Program-made: the position numbers and the translations under genes
Part shown: one piece after another, positions 50,113 to 58,684 of the stretch
Layout of the letters: each line of letters begins with the position of its first letter
How positions within the stretch are numbered: position 1 is the stretch's first letter
Notes under the pieces: generated by a model
Database searches by the model: none
The model's input: the letters and a program-made list of their open reading frames with translations, nothing else
Told to the model about the DNA's origin: nothing
Source: Hydrogenophaga sp.
Lineage (GTDB): Bacteria; Pseudomonadota; Gammaproteobacteria; Burkholderiales; Burkholderiaceae_C
DNA: 64,000 bases
Assembly (NCBI RefSeq): GCF_026125825.1
Contig: NZ_JAHCKK010000016.1
Location: 1 to 64,000, forward strand
Direction of reading: 5' to 3'

Positions 50113-51345
50113 ATGAAAGCACTGAAACACTGGGCCGCGCAAGCCGCCCTGCTGGCGGGCATCACCGCCACGGCCCTTGCGCCCGCCAGCGCGCAGACCG
50201 TGTACCAGATTCCCGCGCTGTCCGATTACTCGGGCCCGTTCGCGGCCATCATGCCCATGGTGGGCCCGGGCCGCGAGGGCGTGGTGAACTGGTGGAACGC
50301 GGAGGTCGGCGCCAAGCTGGGCGTCAAGCTCGACCTCAAGACCTACGACACGCGCTACGACACCGCGCAGACCGCCAGCCTGTGGCCGGGCGTGCTGGCC
50401 ACCAAGCCGGTGATCGGCCTCTCGCTCGGCGGCCCCGACACCTCGGCGCTGCAGCAGCGCCTGCCCACCGACAAGGTGCCCATGATCCTGGGCTCGGCGG
50501 CCAACGGTTTTGGCTGGCGCCCCAACCAGTGGGTGCTGGCCACGCGCCCGACCTTCGTGCATGAGGTCTCGGGCTTCATCGACTGGTTCCAGAAGACCAA
50601 GACCCCGGGCCGCCCGGTGAAGGTGGCGATGTTCACCACCGAGGCCTCGCCCACCTTCGCCGACATGGGCAAGGGCATCATCGCTTATGCCAAGGCCAAC
50701 CCGAACGTGGTGACCCTGGTCGAGATGGTGTACGTGGAGCCCCAGCCGGCCGACGTGACGCTGCAGCTGCGCCGCGTGCTCAACGCCGGCGCCGAGGTGG
50801 TGCTCGTGCCTTCGAACATCCAGCAGGCGGTGGCGGTGAAGCGGGCCATGCAGACGCTGGGCAAGAACGTGCCCATCGCCTACAGCCTGCAGAACTCGCC
50901 CGCGATGCTGCAGAAGCTGCTGGGCAACATGGCCGCCATGGACGGCGACTACGAAGTGCACGCCGGCGTGATCGCCACCGACGAGGACACCGAGGCCAAG
51001 AAGTTCTACGACATGCTGGTGGCCAAGTACGGGATGAAGGCGCCCTGGCACTCGATCACCACCATCGGCATCAACCAGACCCTGGTGCTGGTGCGCGCGG
51101 TGGAGGCGGCGGCGAAGAAGAACGGCGGCGACAAGCTCACCGGCGAGATGCTCTACAACACGCTGATCGAGACCCACTTCCCGGCCAAGGACTTCTTCGG
51201 CTTCACCGGCGGCGGCGACATCGACTTCTCGGTCGAGGCCCCCTTCCCCATCAAGGACCCGCGCGTGAACATCGGCCAGGTGGTGGGCGGCAAGCTGACC
51301 ACGGTGGCCCGGGGCGTGCCCGTGCCCAAGCTGGCGAAATGGTGA
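50113..51345 (+). CDS. ABC transporter substrate-binding protein, LivK-like, copy 2
   Basis: A 410-residue paralogue of the preceding gene product, aligning over its full length almost without gaps; one extra glycine appears near the C-terminus (TGGGDIDF against TGGDLDF). The signal peptide ends ASAQ. Differences concentrate in scattered surface and pocket-adjacent positions (for instance IVHGLQNSP against IAYSLQNSP), so the two may bind related but different ligands. It has its own CAGGAGACGAC ribosome site 40 bases after copy 1. Confidence 0.92.
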   Translation: MKALKHWAAQAALLAGITATALAPASAQTVYQIPALSDYSGPFAAIMPMVGPGREGVVNWWNAEVGAKLGVKLDLKTYDTRYDTAQTASLWPGVLATKPVIGLSLGGPDTSALQQRLPTDKVPMILGSAANGFGWRPNQWVLATRPTFVHEVSGFIDWFQKTKTPGRPVKVAMFTTEASPTFADMGKGIIAYAKANPNVVTLVEMVYVEPQPADVTLQLRRVLNAGAEVVLVPSNIQQAVAVKRAMQTLGKNVPIAYSLQNSPAMLQKLLGNMAAMDGDYEVHAGVIATDEDTEAKKFYDMLVAKYGMKAPWHSITTIGINQTLVLVRAVEAAAKKNGGDKLTGEMLYNTLIETHFPAKDFFGFTGGGDIDFSVEAPFPIKDPRVNIGQVVGGKLTTVARGVPVPKLAKW

Positions 51346-51359
51346 GCGGGAGCGTGGCC

Positions 51360-52166
51360 GTGTCGGACCAGGCGCTGATCGCGCTCAACAACGTCGAGGT
51401 GCTTTACGCCGACGTGATCCTGTCGCTCAAAGGCATCACGCTGGAAGTGGCCGACGGGGGTTGCACCGTGCTGCTCGGCCCCAACGGGGCCGGCAAAAGC
51501 ACCACGCTCAAGACCATCTCCGGCATGCTCGACGTGGAGGAAGGCCGCGTGGCCTCGGGCCAGGTGCGGATGCTGGGCCGGGACATCACCGGTGCCAGCG
51601 CCGGGCAGATGGTGGCCGACGGGGTGGTGCACGTGGTCGAGGGCCGCAAGGTGCTGCGCCACATGACGGCCGAGCAGAACCTGGTGGTGGGCGGCCACCG
51701 GCTCACGCGCATGGCCGATGTGAAGGAGGGGCTGGAGCGGGTCTATGGCCTGATCCCGCGCCTGGCCGAGCTGCGCACGCGCACCGCTGGCTACCTCTCG
51801 GGCGGCGAACAGCAGTTGCTGCTGATCGGCCGCGCGATGATGGCCAGGCCCCGGTTGCTGATGATCGACGAGCCCTCCCTGGGCCTGGCGCCCATGATGG
51901 TGAGCGAGATCTTCGCGCTGCTGGCCAAGCTGCGGGCCGAGGGCGTATCGCTGCTGATCGTGGAGCAGCACGCGCAGGCCGCGCTGGAACTGGCCGACCA
52001 CGGCTACATCCTGGAGAACGGCCGCGTGGTGCTCGAAGGCACCGCCGCCGAGCTGCGCGCCAACGAGGACATCCAGGAGTTCTACCTGGGCCACCAGGCC
52101 AGCGGCGAGCGGCGCAACTACCGCGAAGTCAAGCACTACCGTCGGCGCAAGCGATGGCTGGGCTGA
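51360..52166 (+). CDS. Branched-chain amino acid-type ABC transporter ATPase, LivF type
   Basis: A 268-residue ATPase with Walker A LGPNGAGKST, signature YLSGGEQQLLLIGRAM, Walker B RLLMIDEPSLGLAP and switch VEQHAQAAL. The C-terminal 20 residues after YLGH are a basic extension (NYREVKHYRRRKRW) seen in LivF proteins of acyl-CoA operons. Start choice: the GTG at 51360 has GGGAG at good spacing; an in-frame ATG at 51339, overlapping the previous stop, is the alternative (275 residues) but has no ribosome site. Confidence 0.9.
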   Translation: MSDQALIALNNVEVLYADVILSLKGITLEVADGGCTVLLGPNGAGKSTTLKTISGMLDVEEGRVASGQVRMLGRDITGASAGQMVADGVVHVVEGRKVLRHMTAEQNLVVGGHRLTRMADVKEGLERVYGLIPRLAELRTRTAGYLSGGEQQLLLIGRAMMARPRLLMIDEPSLGLAPMMVSEIFALLAKLRAEGVSLLIVEQHAQAALELADHGYILENGRVVLEGTAAELRANEDIQEFYLGHQASGERRNYREVKHYRRRKRWLG

Positions 52167-52213
52167 CGCCCACCCGAGAGATCACTTCATGCGCTGCGCA
52201 ACGGAGAAGAACC

Positions 52214-53005
52214 ATGAATGAAATGAACGGCATCGAATGGAACGTGGACGCGCAGGGCGTGGGGCGCATCGTGCTCAACCGGCCCGAACACAACAACGCG
52301 CTGGGCCCGTCGAACGCGCCCGCGCTGGTGCGCGCGATCGACGAGGTGCTCGCCGGGCAGCCGCGCGTGGTGGTGATCGAGGCGCGCGGGCCGATCTTCT
52401 GTGCGGGCGGCGACATCCGCGAGTTCGTGAAGGCGGGCGACCGGCTTGACGAGCTCGTGGACGAGATCCTCGACGAATTGCTGCCGGGCTACCTCAAGCT
52501 CGCGCAGGCCACCTGCCCCATCGTCACCGTGGTGAGCGGCCCGGTGGGCGGTGCGGGCGTGGGCCTGGCGCTGTGCGGCGACTTCGTGCTCGCCAGCGAC
52601 ACGATGAAGCTGCGCACGGGTTACGCGGCCATCGGCCTCTCGCCGGATGTGGGCGCCTCGTACTTCCTGGCGCGGCGCGTGGGCCCGGTGCGCGCCCAGC
52701 AGTGGCTCATGCTCAGCGACGCGATCGACGCCGCGCATTGCCTGGCCGCCGGCGCGGTGGACCAGGTGCACCCCGCCGACTCGCTCGCGGCGGCCGCGCA
52801 GGCCCTGGTGCAGCGCTTGTGCGCCTCGGCGCCCGCCTCGCTCTCGGCCATGAAGCGGCTCTCGCTCGAAGGCCCCGCGCTCTCGCTGCAGGCCTACCTG
52901 TCGCTGGAGCAGCAGTTGCTCAAGGCCTGTGCCCGCACCGCCGATGCGCGCGAGGGCACGTCGGCCTTTGTGGCCAAACGCAAGCCTTCATTCACCGGCC
53001 GCTGA
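52214..53005 (+). CDS. Enoyl-CoA hydratase/isomerase family protein
   Basis: A 263-residue crotonase-fold protein. The oxyanion-hole segments are RGPIFCAGGDIREF (about 60-73) and GPVGGAGVGLALCGD (about 112-126). Neither catalytic glutamate of true hydratases is present: the first position is Gly in GVGLAL and the second region reads YAAIGLSPDVGAS, which has the single Asp arrangement of PaaG-type isomerases. A double-bond shift is therefore more likely than hydration. It has a GGAGAAG ribosome site and lies 47 bases after livF. Confidence 0.88.
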   Translation: MNEMNGIEWNVDAQGVGRIVLNRPEHNNALGPSNAPALVRAIDEVLAGQPRVVVIEARGPIFCAGGDIREFVKAGDRLDELVDEILDELLPGYLKLAQATCPIVTVVSGPVGGAGVGLALCGDFVLASDTMKLRTGYAAIGLSPDVGASYFLARRVGPVRAQQWLMLSDAIDAAHCLAAGAVDQVHPADSLAAAAQALVQRLCASAPASLSAMKRLSLEGPALSLQAYLSLEQQLLKACARTADAREGTSAFVAKRKPSFTGR

Positions 53006-53011
53006 GTGGCC

Positions 53012-53992
53012 ATGGCCCTGCCCGCCGAGTGGCGCACGCGCCTGCGCCTGCCGCTGATCGCCGCGCCCATGCTGCATGTGTCCGGCCCCGCGCTGGTGGC
53101 GGCCGCGTGCCGTGCGGGCGTGATCGGTGCCTTCCCCGCCGCCAACTGCCGCCGGCATGGCGAGCTGGCCGCGTGGATCGCCGAGATTCGCCGGACCATC
53201 GGCGACACCCCGGACGCCGCGCCCTTCGCGGTGAACCTGATCGTGCGCAGCGCCACGCTGGCCGACGACCTGGCCTGCGTGGTGCGCGAAAAGGTGGAGC
53301 TGGTGATCACCAGCGTGGGCTCGCCGGCCGCGCTGGTGGGCCCCCTGCACGACGCGGGCTGCCGCGTGTGGGCCGATGTGGCCACGCTGGCGCACGCCGA
53401 GAAGGCGCTCGCCGCCGGCGTGGACGGCCTGGTGCTGCTGTGCGCGGGCGCGGGTGGGCAGACCGGCTGGGTGAGCCCCTTTGCGGGCGTGCGCTCGCTG
53501 CGCGCGCTGTTCGACGGCCCGCTGGTCGTCGCAGGCGGCCTGTCCGACGGGCACGCGCTGTGGGCCGCACAGGCCCTGGGCGCGGACCTGGGCTACATGG
53601 GCACGCGCTTCATCGCCACGACCGAGAGCCTGGCGAGCGATGCCCACCGGCGCATGCTGGTGGACGCGGGCTGGGACGACATCGTGTCCTCCAGCGCGTT
53701 CACCGGGCTGCCGGTGAACTGGCTGCGCGCCTCGCTCGTGGAGGCGGGCCTCGACCCCGGCGCGCTCGACGCCGGGTCCTTGAGGGCCGACGCCGCCGAG
53801 TTGTACGGCACCCGCGACACCCGGCGCCCGCGGCGCTGGACCGAGCTCTTCAGCGCAGGCCACTCGGTGGCCGGCGTGCAGGGCGTGCAACCCGTGGCGG
53901 CGCTGGTGGACGAACTGGCCCGCCAATACGATGCCGCGCGCCAGCGTGGCCTGGGCCTCGCACCCGCAGGCCCCTCCCGTTTTCCAGGATGA
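53012..53992 (+). CDS. Nitronate monooxygenase-like FMN protein (NPD family)
   Basis: A 326-residue TIM-barrel flavoprotein of the 2-nitropropane dioxygenase/enoyl-reductase-like family. It has the N-terminal LPLIAAPMLHVSGPALVAAACRAGVIGAFPA, then VWADVATLAHAEKALAAGVDGLVLLCAGAGGQTG, GPLVVAGGLSDGHALWAAQALGADLGYMGTRFIAT (FMN phosphate loop). In acyl-CoA operons such proteins are often annotated as nitronate monooxygenase, though their real role may be a CoA-ester redox step. The ATG at 53012 was chosen; a GTG at 53006 directly after the crotonase stop is possible. Confidence 0.83.
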   Translation: MALPAEWRTRLRLPLIAAPMLHVSGPALVAAACRAGVIGAFPAANCRRHGELAAWIAEIRRTIGDTPDAAPFAVNLIVRSATLADDLACVVREKVELVITSVGSPAALVGPLHDAGCRVWADVATLAHAEKALAAGVDGLVLLCAGAGGQTGWVSPFAGVRSLRALFDGPLVVAGGLSDGHALWAAQALGADLGYMGTRFIATTESLASDAHRRMLVDAGWDDIVSSSAFTGLPVNWLRASLVEAGLDPGALDAGSLRADAAELYGTRDTRRPRRWTELFSAGHSVAGVQGVQPVAALVDELARQYDAARQRGLGLAPAGPSRFPG

Positions 53993-53996
53993 CCCC

Positions 53997-55469
53997 ATGA
54001 CCTCTGCCCTGCCCACGCTGATCGACCTGCTCGCGCACAACGCCCTGGCCCATGGGGAGCGGCCTGCCCTGATCGACGAGGGCGCCCCCCACTCGCACGC
54101 CGTGCTGTACGAAGCCGTGCAGCGGCAGGCCGCCGCGCTCTCGGCCCTGGGCGTCGGCCCGGGCGCGCGCGTGGTGCTGGTCGCGGGCAACCGCGCCGAG
54201 GTGCTGGTGATGCTGGGCGCGGTGGCCTGGCTGGGCGCGATGCTGGTGCCGCTGAACCTGCGGCTCTCAGCGGGCGAGATGGCCCAGCAGTCGCGCGACG
54301 CCGCACCGGCGCTGGCCGTGGTGGACGCCGCCTGTGCGCCCTTGTGGCAGGCCGCCTGGCCCGAGGGCATGCCCGGTGTGTCGGCGGTGGCGCTCGGCGC
54401 CGCCACCGGGCCCTCGCTGGCCTGCGCCGGCCCCGGCTCCGCGCCCGCCGTGGCGCGACAGGACGCACCGGAACTTGGCGCGGTCATGCTGTTCACCGCC
54501 GCGGTGGAGGGCCATGCGCGCGGCGCGGTGCTGGCGCAGTCGCAGCTCACCGCCTCGGCCCGGCAGATCGGCGAGGTGTGGTCGCTCGGCGTGGACGACC
54601 GCTGGCTGGGCGTGCTGCCGCTGTTCCATGCGGCCGGCATCGGCCTGTCGCTGGCGCTGCTGGCCGCAGGCGGTGCCTGCGTGCTGCTGCCGCGTTTCGA
54701 CCCCGCCGCGGCCGTGGCGGCGGTGGACCGGCACCAGGTCAGCGTCTGCGCCACCTTTGCGCCCATGCTCGGCGCCCTGCTCGATGCGGCCCAGGCCAGC
54801 GGTGCGTCCCTGGCCAGCCTGCGCATCGGCATGGGTCTGGAGCCCCCGGCCACGCTGGCGCGCCTGGCCACGCTGTGCCCGCGGGTGGGCTTCTGGTCGG
54901 CCTACGGGCAGGCCGAGGTGTCGAGCATGGTGTGCCTGGGCCTGCAGAGCGAGCGCCCGGGCGCTGCCGGCCGCGCCGTGCCGCCGTCGCAGATCCGCAT
55001 CCAGGACGCGGCCGGTCAGCCGCTGGCCAACGGCGTGGAGGGCGAGATCGCGGTGCGCGGCCCGACCGTGTTCCTGGGCTACTGGGACGTGGGCACGAAG
55101 CGCCCCTTCAAACCGGCCGATCCGTGGCACCGCACCGGCGACCTGGGTCGCATCGATGAGGACGGCTGGCTGTGGTTCACCGGCCGCGCGGCGCACAAGC
55201 AGCTCATCAAGAGCGGGGGCGAAAACGTCTACCCCGCCGAGGTGGAGCAGGTGCTGCTCGAACACCCGGCCGTGGCCGAGGCTTTCGTGTTCGGCCAGCC
55301 TGACGAAAAGTGGGGCGAGGCGGTGCACGCGGCCTGCGCGCTGCGACCCGGCGCGCAGGCCACGCAGGCTGAGCTGATCGCGTTCGTGGCGCAGCGGCTG
55401 GCGCGCTACAAGCGGCCGCACAGCGTGAGCTTGAGGCCCGCGCCGCTGCAACGCTCGGTGCAGGCCTGA
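53997..55469 (+). CDS. AMP-binding (acyl-CoA synthetase family) protein with degenerate catalytic motifs
   Basis: A 490-residue member of the adenylate-forming family. The fold is intact: LLAHNALAHGERPALIDEG, RVVLVAGNRAEVLVMLGAVAWLGAMLVPLNLRL, SAYGQAEVSSMV, WHRTGDLGRIDEDGWLWFTGR and IKSGGENVYPAEVEQVLLEHPAVAEAFVFG. Two key parts are abnormal. The ATP P-loop, normally TSGTTGxPKG, reads FTAAVEGHARG (about 166-176), and the C-terminal catalytic lysine is missing, the end reading PLQRSVQA. It may be inactive, bind without adenylating, or be decaying. Last gene of the block. Confidence 0.85.
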   Translation: MTSALPTLIDLLAHNALAHGERPALIDEGAPHSHAVLYEAVQRQAAALSALGVGPGARVVLVAGNRAEVLVMLGAVAWLGAMLVPLNLRLSAGEMAQQSRDAAPALAVVDAACAPLWQAAWPEGMPGVSAVALGAATGPSLACAGPGSAPAVARQDAPELGAVMLFTAAVEGHARGAVLAQSQLTASARQIGEVWSLGVDDRWLGVLPLFHAAGIGLSLALLAAGGACVLLPRFDPAAAVAAVDRHQVSVCATFAPMLGALLDAAQASGASLASLRIGMGLEPPATLARLATLCPRVGFWSAYGQAEVSSMVCLGLQSERPGAAGRAVPPSQIRIQDAAGQPLANGVEGEIAVRGPTVFLGYWDVGTKRPFKPADPWHRTGDLGRIDEDGWLWFTGRAAHKQLIKSGGENVYPAEVEQVLLEHPAVAEAFVFGQPDEKWGEAVHAACALRPGAQATQAELIAFVAQRLARYKRPHSVSLRPAPLQRSVQA

Positions 55470-55522
55470 GCCAGCCCGCCCGACTGAACCTCTTGGGCTC
55501 GCAGGCATCCGAATGAGGACGC

Positions 55523-56215
55523 ATGCGCCCTGTCCTCTTCTTGCTCCTCTTGGCCGCCGGCCTCGCCACCTGGGCGGTGCGCGGTGGTCATATCGACGTG
55601 CCGCCGGACTGGAACCCCTGGGCGCCGCTGGAGATCGCGGCCCAACCCAACTGGCTCACGCGCCACAAGCTCGCGCGCCTGAGCGATGACCCTGCGATGT
55701 GCAACGCCGTGCTCTCAGCCTCGACGCTGGCACACGCGAGCGTGCCGGACAACGACGCGGGCGAGGGCTGCGGCTGGCAGACGGCGGTGCGCGTGAGCGA
55801 CGCGCGCTTTGGCCCGGCGTTCACGCTGAGCTGTCCGGCCGCGGTGTCGCTGGCGATGTGGGACCACCACGCCGTGCAGCCCGCCGCCCGCGCGCACTTC
55901 GGCCAGGGGGTGGCGCGCGTCGAGCACCTGGGCAGCTACGCCTGCCGCAACGTGCGCGGCGCGGGTGGCGAGGGCCAGCGGCGCAGCCAGCACGCCAGGG
56001 CCAATGCCCTGGACGTGGCGGGCTTTCGGCTGGCGGACGGCCGCCGCGTCCGCGTGCTCGCGGACTGGGACGGCCAGGGGGCCGAGGCCGCGTTCCTGCG
56101 CGAGGTGCACGGTGGCGCCTGCCGCTTCTTCCAGGCCTCGCTGGGGCCGGGCTACAACGCCGCGCACCGCGATCACTTTCACCTGGACCGTGGGGCGTTC
56201 CGCCTGTGCCGCTGA
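55523..56215 (+). CDS. Extensin-like C-terminal domain protein
   Basis: A 230-residue secreted or membrane-anchored protein: signal/anchor at about 3-20, then the extensin-like family pattern with CNAVLSAS, GEGCGWQTAVRV, LGSYACRNVRG, SQHARANALDVAGFRLADG and a closing AHRDHFHLDRGAFRLC. The SQHARANALD and HxDHFH motifs resemble the metal-site His/Asp/His of peptidoglycan peptidases. Periplasmic cell-wall hydrolase activity is plausible, not shown. Separate from the preceding block (53-base gap). Confidence 0.82.
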   Translation: MRPVLFLLLLAAGLATWAVRGGHIDVPPDWNPWAPLEIAAQPNWLTRHKLARLSDDPAMCNAVLSASTLAHASVPDNDAGEGCGWQTAVRVSDARFGPAFTLSCPAAVSLAMWDHHAVQPAARAHFGQGVARVEHLGSYACRNVRGAGGEGQRRSQHARANALDVAGFRLADGRRVRVLADWDGQGAEAAFLREVHGGACRFFQASLGPGYNAAHRDHFHLDRGAFRLCR

Positions 56216-56267
56216 GCGCGGCGGGTGACCGCTCTGCGCGAGGGAGCCCGGTGCGCCGCCGCCCGCC

Positions 56268-57443
56268 TCAGGCCAGGCCGCCGGCCGCGCCGGGCAGGTC
56301 GCGACGGGGCCGGGGATGGCGCTTTCCATTGAGCAGCTGGCTGATCCAGGTGTGGCGCACAAAGAGCTGGTAACTGCCCAGGCAGACCAGCGTGGTGGCC
56401 GTGATGTTGATCGCGATCTTGAGCAGGGCCGGCAGCGGCAGCTGGTACAGCAGGGCGCCCGAGAGGATGGTGAAGGGGAAGTGCACCAGGTAGACCCAAT
56501 AGGCGCTGTCCGCGAGATAGCCGAGCAGCTTGTGGCGCGACGACAGGAAGCGCAGGGCCAAGCCGATCGAGGCAAAGCTCCAGAGCCAGGCCGCGCAGTG
56601 GAAGCTGTAGGCCCCCAGCAGCAGGGGGCCGTGGCGCTGCGTCACCAGCACCGAGAGGAGGAAGAACGCCAGGCCCATCACCGCGAACAGCACCCAACGG
56701 CGCTGGAACTGCGCGAACAGCACGGCCTGCTGCCCATGGAGCATCAGGCCGAAGGCGAAGTACACGCCGTAGTGGACCCACTCGTTCCAGGGCGGCAGGA
56801 AGGAGCCCGAGTTGACGATGAAGCCGCGCGGGTAGCCGGCGGTGGCGGCCAGCAGCGGCAGCGCCAGCAGCGCGAAGCCCCAGGGCCGGCGCGCCACCCA
56901 GGCCAGCACCGCGCCGGCGGGCGCGAACCAGTGCCGCGGCAGGCGCATCAACGCGGCGGTGACCACGCACAGCCACAGCAGCAGCCACAGGAACCACATG
57001 TGCATGGTGGAGACGCCCCGGTCGGGCACGTTCGCGGCCACGGCCAGGTCAAACCCCCACTGGTTGAGCGCCAGCCGGTTCAGAAAGAGCAGCGCGGCCA
57101 GGCTGGTGAGCACCCACAGGATGGGCCAGAAGATCACAAACGGCAGCGCCAGGCGCGCGAGCCGGTTGCGCAGCAGGCCACCCGGGCCGCGCGATTCGGC
57201 CAGCAGTGCCGAAAAAAAACCCGCCAGGATGAAGAAGGCGGGCATGCGGAAGACGTGGATGACGCTGACCAGGGCATCGGCGAAGGCGGTGCGCTGGTCG
57301 TCGAGCCAGACGTTGGGCATGGGATGGGTCGTGTAGACCGCAGCCACGTGCAGGACGATGCCCAGCCACATGAGGATGGCGCGCAGGTTGTCCAGCGCAT
57401 GGAGCCGGACACCAGCGGGCGCAGGCGGAGCGTGATCACTCAT
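56268..57443 (-). CDS. Acyltransferase-3 family membrane protein (OpgC-like)
   Basis: A 391-residue protein with about ten TM segments. It starts HALDNLRAILMWLGIVLHVAAVY, with the conserved histidine of acyltransferase-3 enzymes, then HVFRMPAFFILAGFF, and later DSAYWVYLVHFPFTILSGALL. The sequence most resembles glucan-biosynthesis protein C (succinylation of periplasmic glucans) and similar O-acyltransferases. No opgGH genes nearby. Converges on the extensin-like gene (52-base gap, no terminator seen). Confidence 0.85.
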   Translation of the reverse strand: MSDHAPPAPAGVRLHALDNLRAILMWLGIVLHVAAVYTTHPMPNVWLDDQRTAFADALVSVIHVFRMPAFFILAGFFSALLAESRGPGGLLRNRLARLALPFVIFWPILWVLTSLAALLFLNRLALNQWGFDLAVAANVPDRGVSTMHMWFLWLLLWLCVVTAALMRLPRHWFAPAGAVLAWVARRPWGFALLALPLLAATAGYPRGFIVNSGSFLPPWNEWVHYGVYFAFGLMLHGQQAVLFAQFQRRWVLFAVMGLAFFLLSVLVTQRHGPLLLGAYSFHCAAWLWSFASIGLALRFLSSRHKLLGYLADSAYWVYLVHFPFTILSGALLYQLPLPALLKIAINITATTLVCLGSYQLFVRHTWISQLLNGKRHPRPRRDLPGAAGGLA

Positions 57444-57506
57444 GAGGGCGCCACATTAGCAGTTCGCGGGCTTTCGCGCCACCACCCGCGAGACCGCACC
57501 GCCCGC

Positions 57507-58496
57507 TCAGCCCGGGCGGATGCGGTTGCGCTGGATGACCTCGGACATGGCCGCCGTGTCGCTCTTGATGCGGCGCGCCAGGCCTTCCGGACCGGTGCCG
57601 GCGACCTGCCAGCCCTGGCCGAAGATTTTCTGGCGGATGTCCTCGCGGCGCACGATCTCGGTCAGCAGGGTGGCCAGGCGGTTCACGTGCGCCTTGGGCA
57701 GGCTGTTGGGCGCGGCCACGGCGTTCCAGATTTCGAGCTGGAAGTCGCGCACGCCGGCCTCGCTCAGGCTGGGCACGCCGGGCACCAGGCTGCTGCGGCC
57801 GGTGGAGGTGACGCCGATGGCCTTGAGCTTGCCGGCCGTGACCTGCGGCATGGCCAGGCCCGGGGGCAGCAGCGACATCTGCACCTGGTCACCCAGCATG
57901 GCGGTGATGACCTGCGGGTTGCCCGGGTACGGCACGTGCACCGGCGCGATGCCGGCGCGGCTCTTGAGCAGCTCCATGCCCAGGTGGGCCACGGTGCCCA
58001 CGCCCGGGGTGCCGTAGTTCCACTTGTCGCCCGAGGCGCGCGCGGCGGCGATGTAGGCCGCGCCACTCTCGGCCACGGTGGCGGGCACGGCGAGCACCAG
58101 GGGCGCCACGGCGATGAGCGAGACGGGGGTGAGTTCGGTGATCGGGTCGTAGGTGGTGTCGGGATTGAGGATCTTGGCGATCGTCATGTTGCCGTTGATC
58201 ATCAGGCCGATGGTGTGGTCGTCGGTGGCGCGGGCGACCGCGGCGGCGGCGATGTTGCCGCCGGCGCCGGGCCGGTTCTCGATCACCACCGGCTGGCCCA
58301 GGGCCTGTTGCAGGGGCTCTGCCAGCAGGCGCGCGGTGAGGTCGGGCGAGGAGCCGCCGGGAAAGCCCACGATGATCTTCAGCGGCCGGCTGGGCCAGGC
58401 CTGGGCGTGCGCGGTGGGCAGCGCGGTGGTGGCGGCCAGGGCGGCGGCGGTGGCCAGGGCCTGGCGGCGGGTGACGGGGGTGTTGGGGAAGTTCAT
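57507..58496 (-). CDS. Bug/TctC-family periplasmic solute-binding protein
   Basis: A 329-residue orphan receptor with a twin-arginine-like signal (TRRQALATAAALAATTALPTAHAQ, about 8-31). The Bug fold follows with LKIIVGFPGGSSPDLTARLLAEPL, VVIENRPGAGGNIAAAAVARA, NYGTPGVGTVAHLGMELLKS and HVPYPGNPQVITAMLGDQV. No TctAB partners adjacent. The start at 58494-58496 was chosen as the ATG just before the signal; the frame is open further upstream through a repeat. Confidence 0.9.
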   Translation of the reverse strand: MNFPNTPVTRRQALATAAALAATTALPTAHAQAWPSRPLKIIVGFPGGSSPDLTARLLAEPLQQALGQPVVIENRPGAGGNIAAAAVARATDDHTIGLMINGNMTIAKILNPDTTYDPITELTPVSLIAVAPLVLAVPATVAESGAAYIAAARASGDKWNYGTPGVGTVAHLGMELLKSRAGIAPVHVPYPGNPQVITAMLGDQVQMSLLPPGLAMPQVTAGKLKAIGVTSTGRSSLVPGVPSLSEAGVRDFQLEIWNAVAAPNSLPKAHVNRLATLLTEIVRREDIRQKIFGQGWQVAGTGPEGLARRIKSDTAAMSEVIQRNRIRPG

Positions 58497-58559
58497 GTCT
58501 GCCTCGGGTTTGGGGATGGATTCATGCGGATTGTCACTGCTGCGGAGCGCGACCGCTGC

Positions 58560-58684
58560 GCATGAAACAACGCCGACCAGGGGCATCCAGGGTCCGGCTT
58601 GGCCGGCGCGAGATGCCGCCCCCCTCGAAGCGCCGAAGGCGCGCCACGGAGGGGGGAAGCCGCGCAGCGGCGCAGGGGGGTGTT
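58560..58684. repeat. GC-rich intergenic repeat region
   Basis: Between the Bug gene and the FAD monooxygenase gene. It contains palindromic GCGCCGAAGGCGC (about 58629-58641), G-runs GGAGGGGGGAAGCCGCGCAG and a terminal GCGCAGGGGGGTGTT related to the 11700 repeat. Non-coding; frames that stay open through it have no family character. The remainder of the 188-base gap (58497-58559) holds nothing recognisable. Confidence 0.5.

Noticed and set aside
48843-51345. Repeat detected between 48843-50072 and 50113-51345 considered as an assembly artefact
   Set aside because: The copies differ throughout, including codon-level and amino-acid changes and one extra codon, so they are true paralogues.
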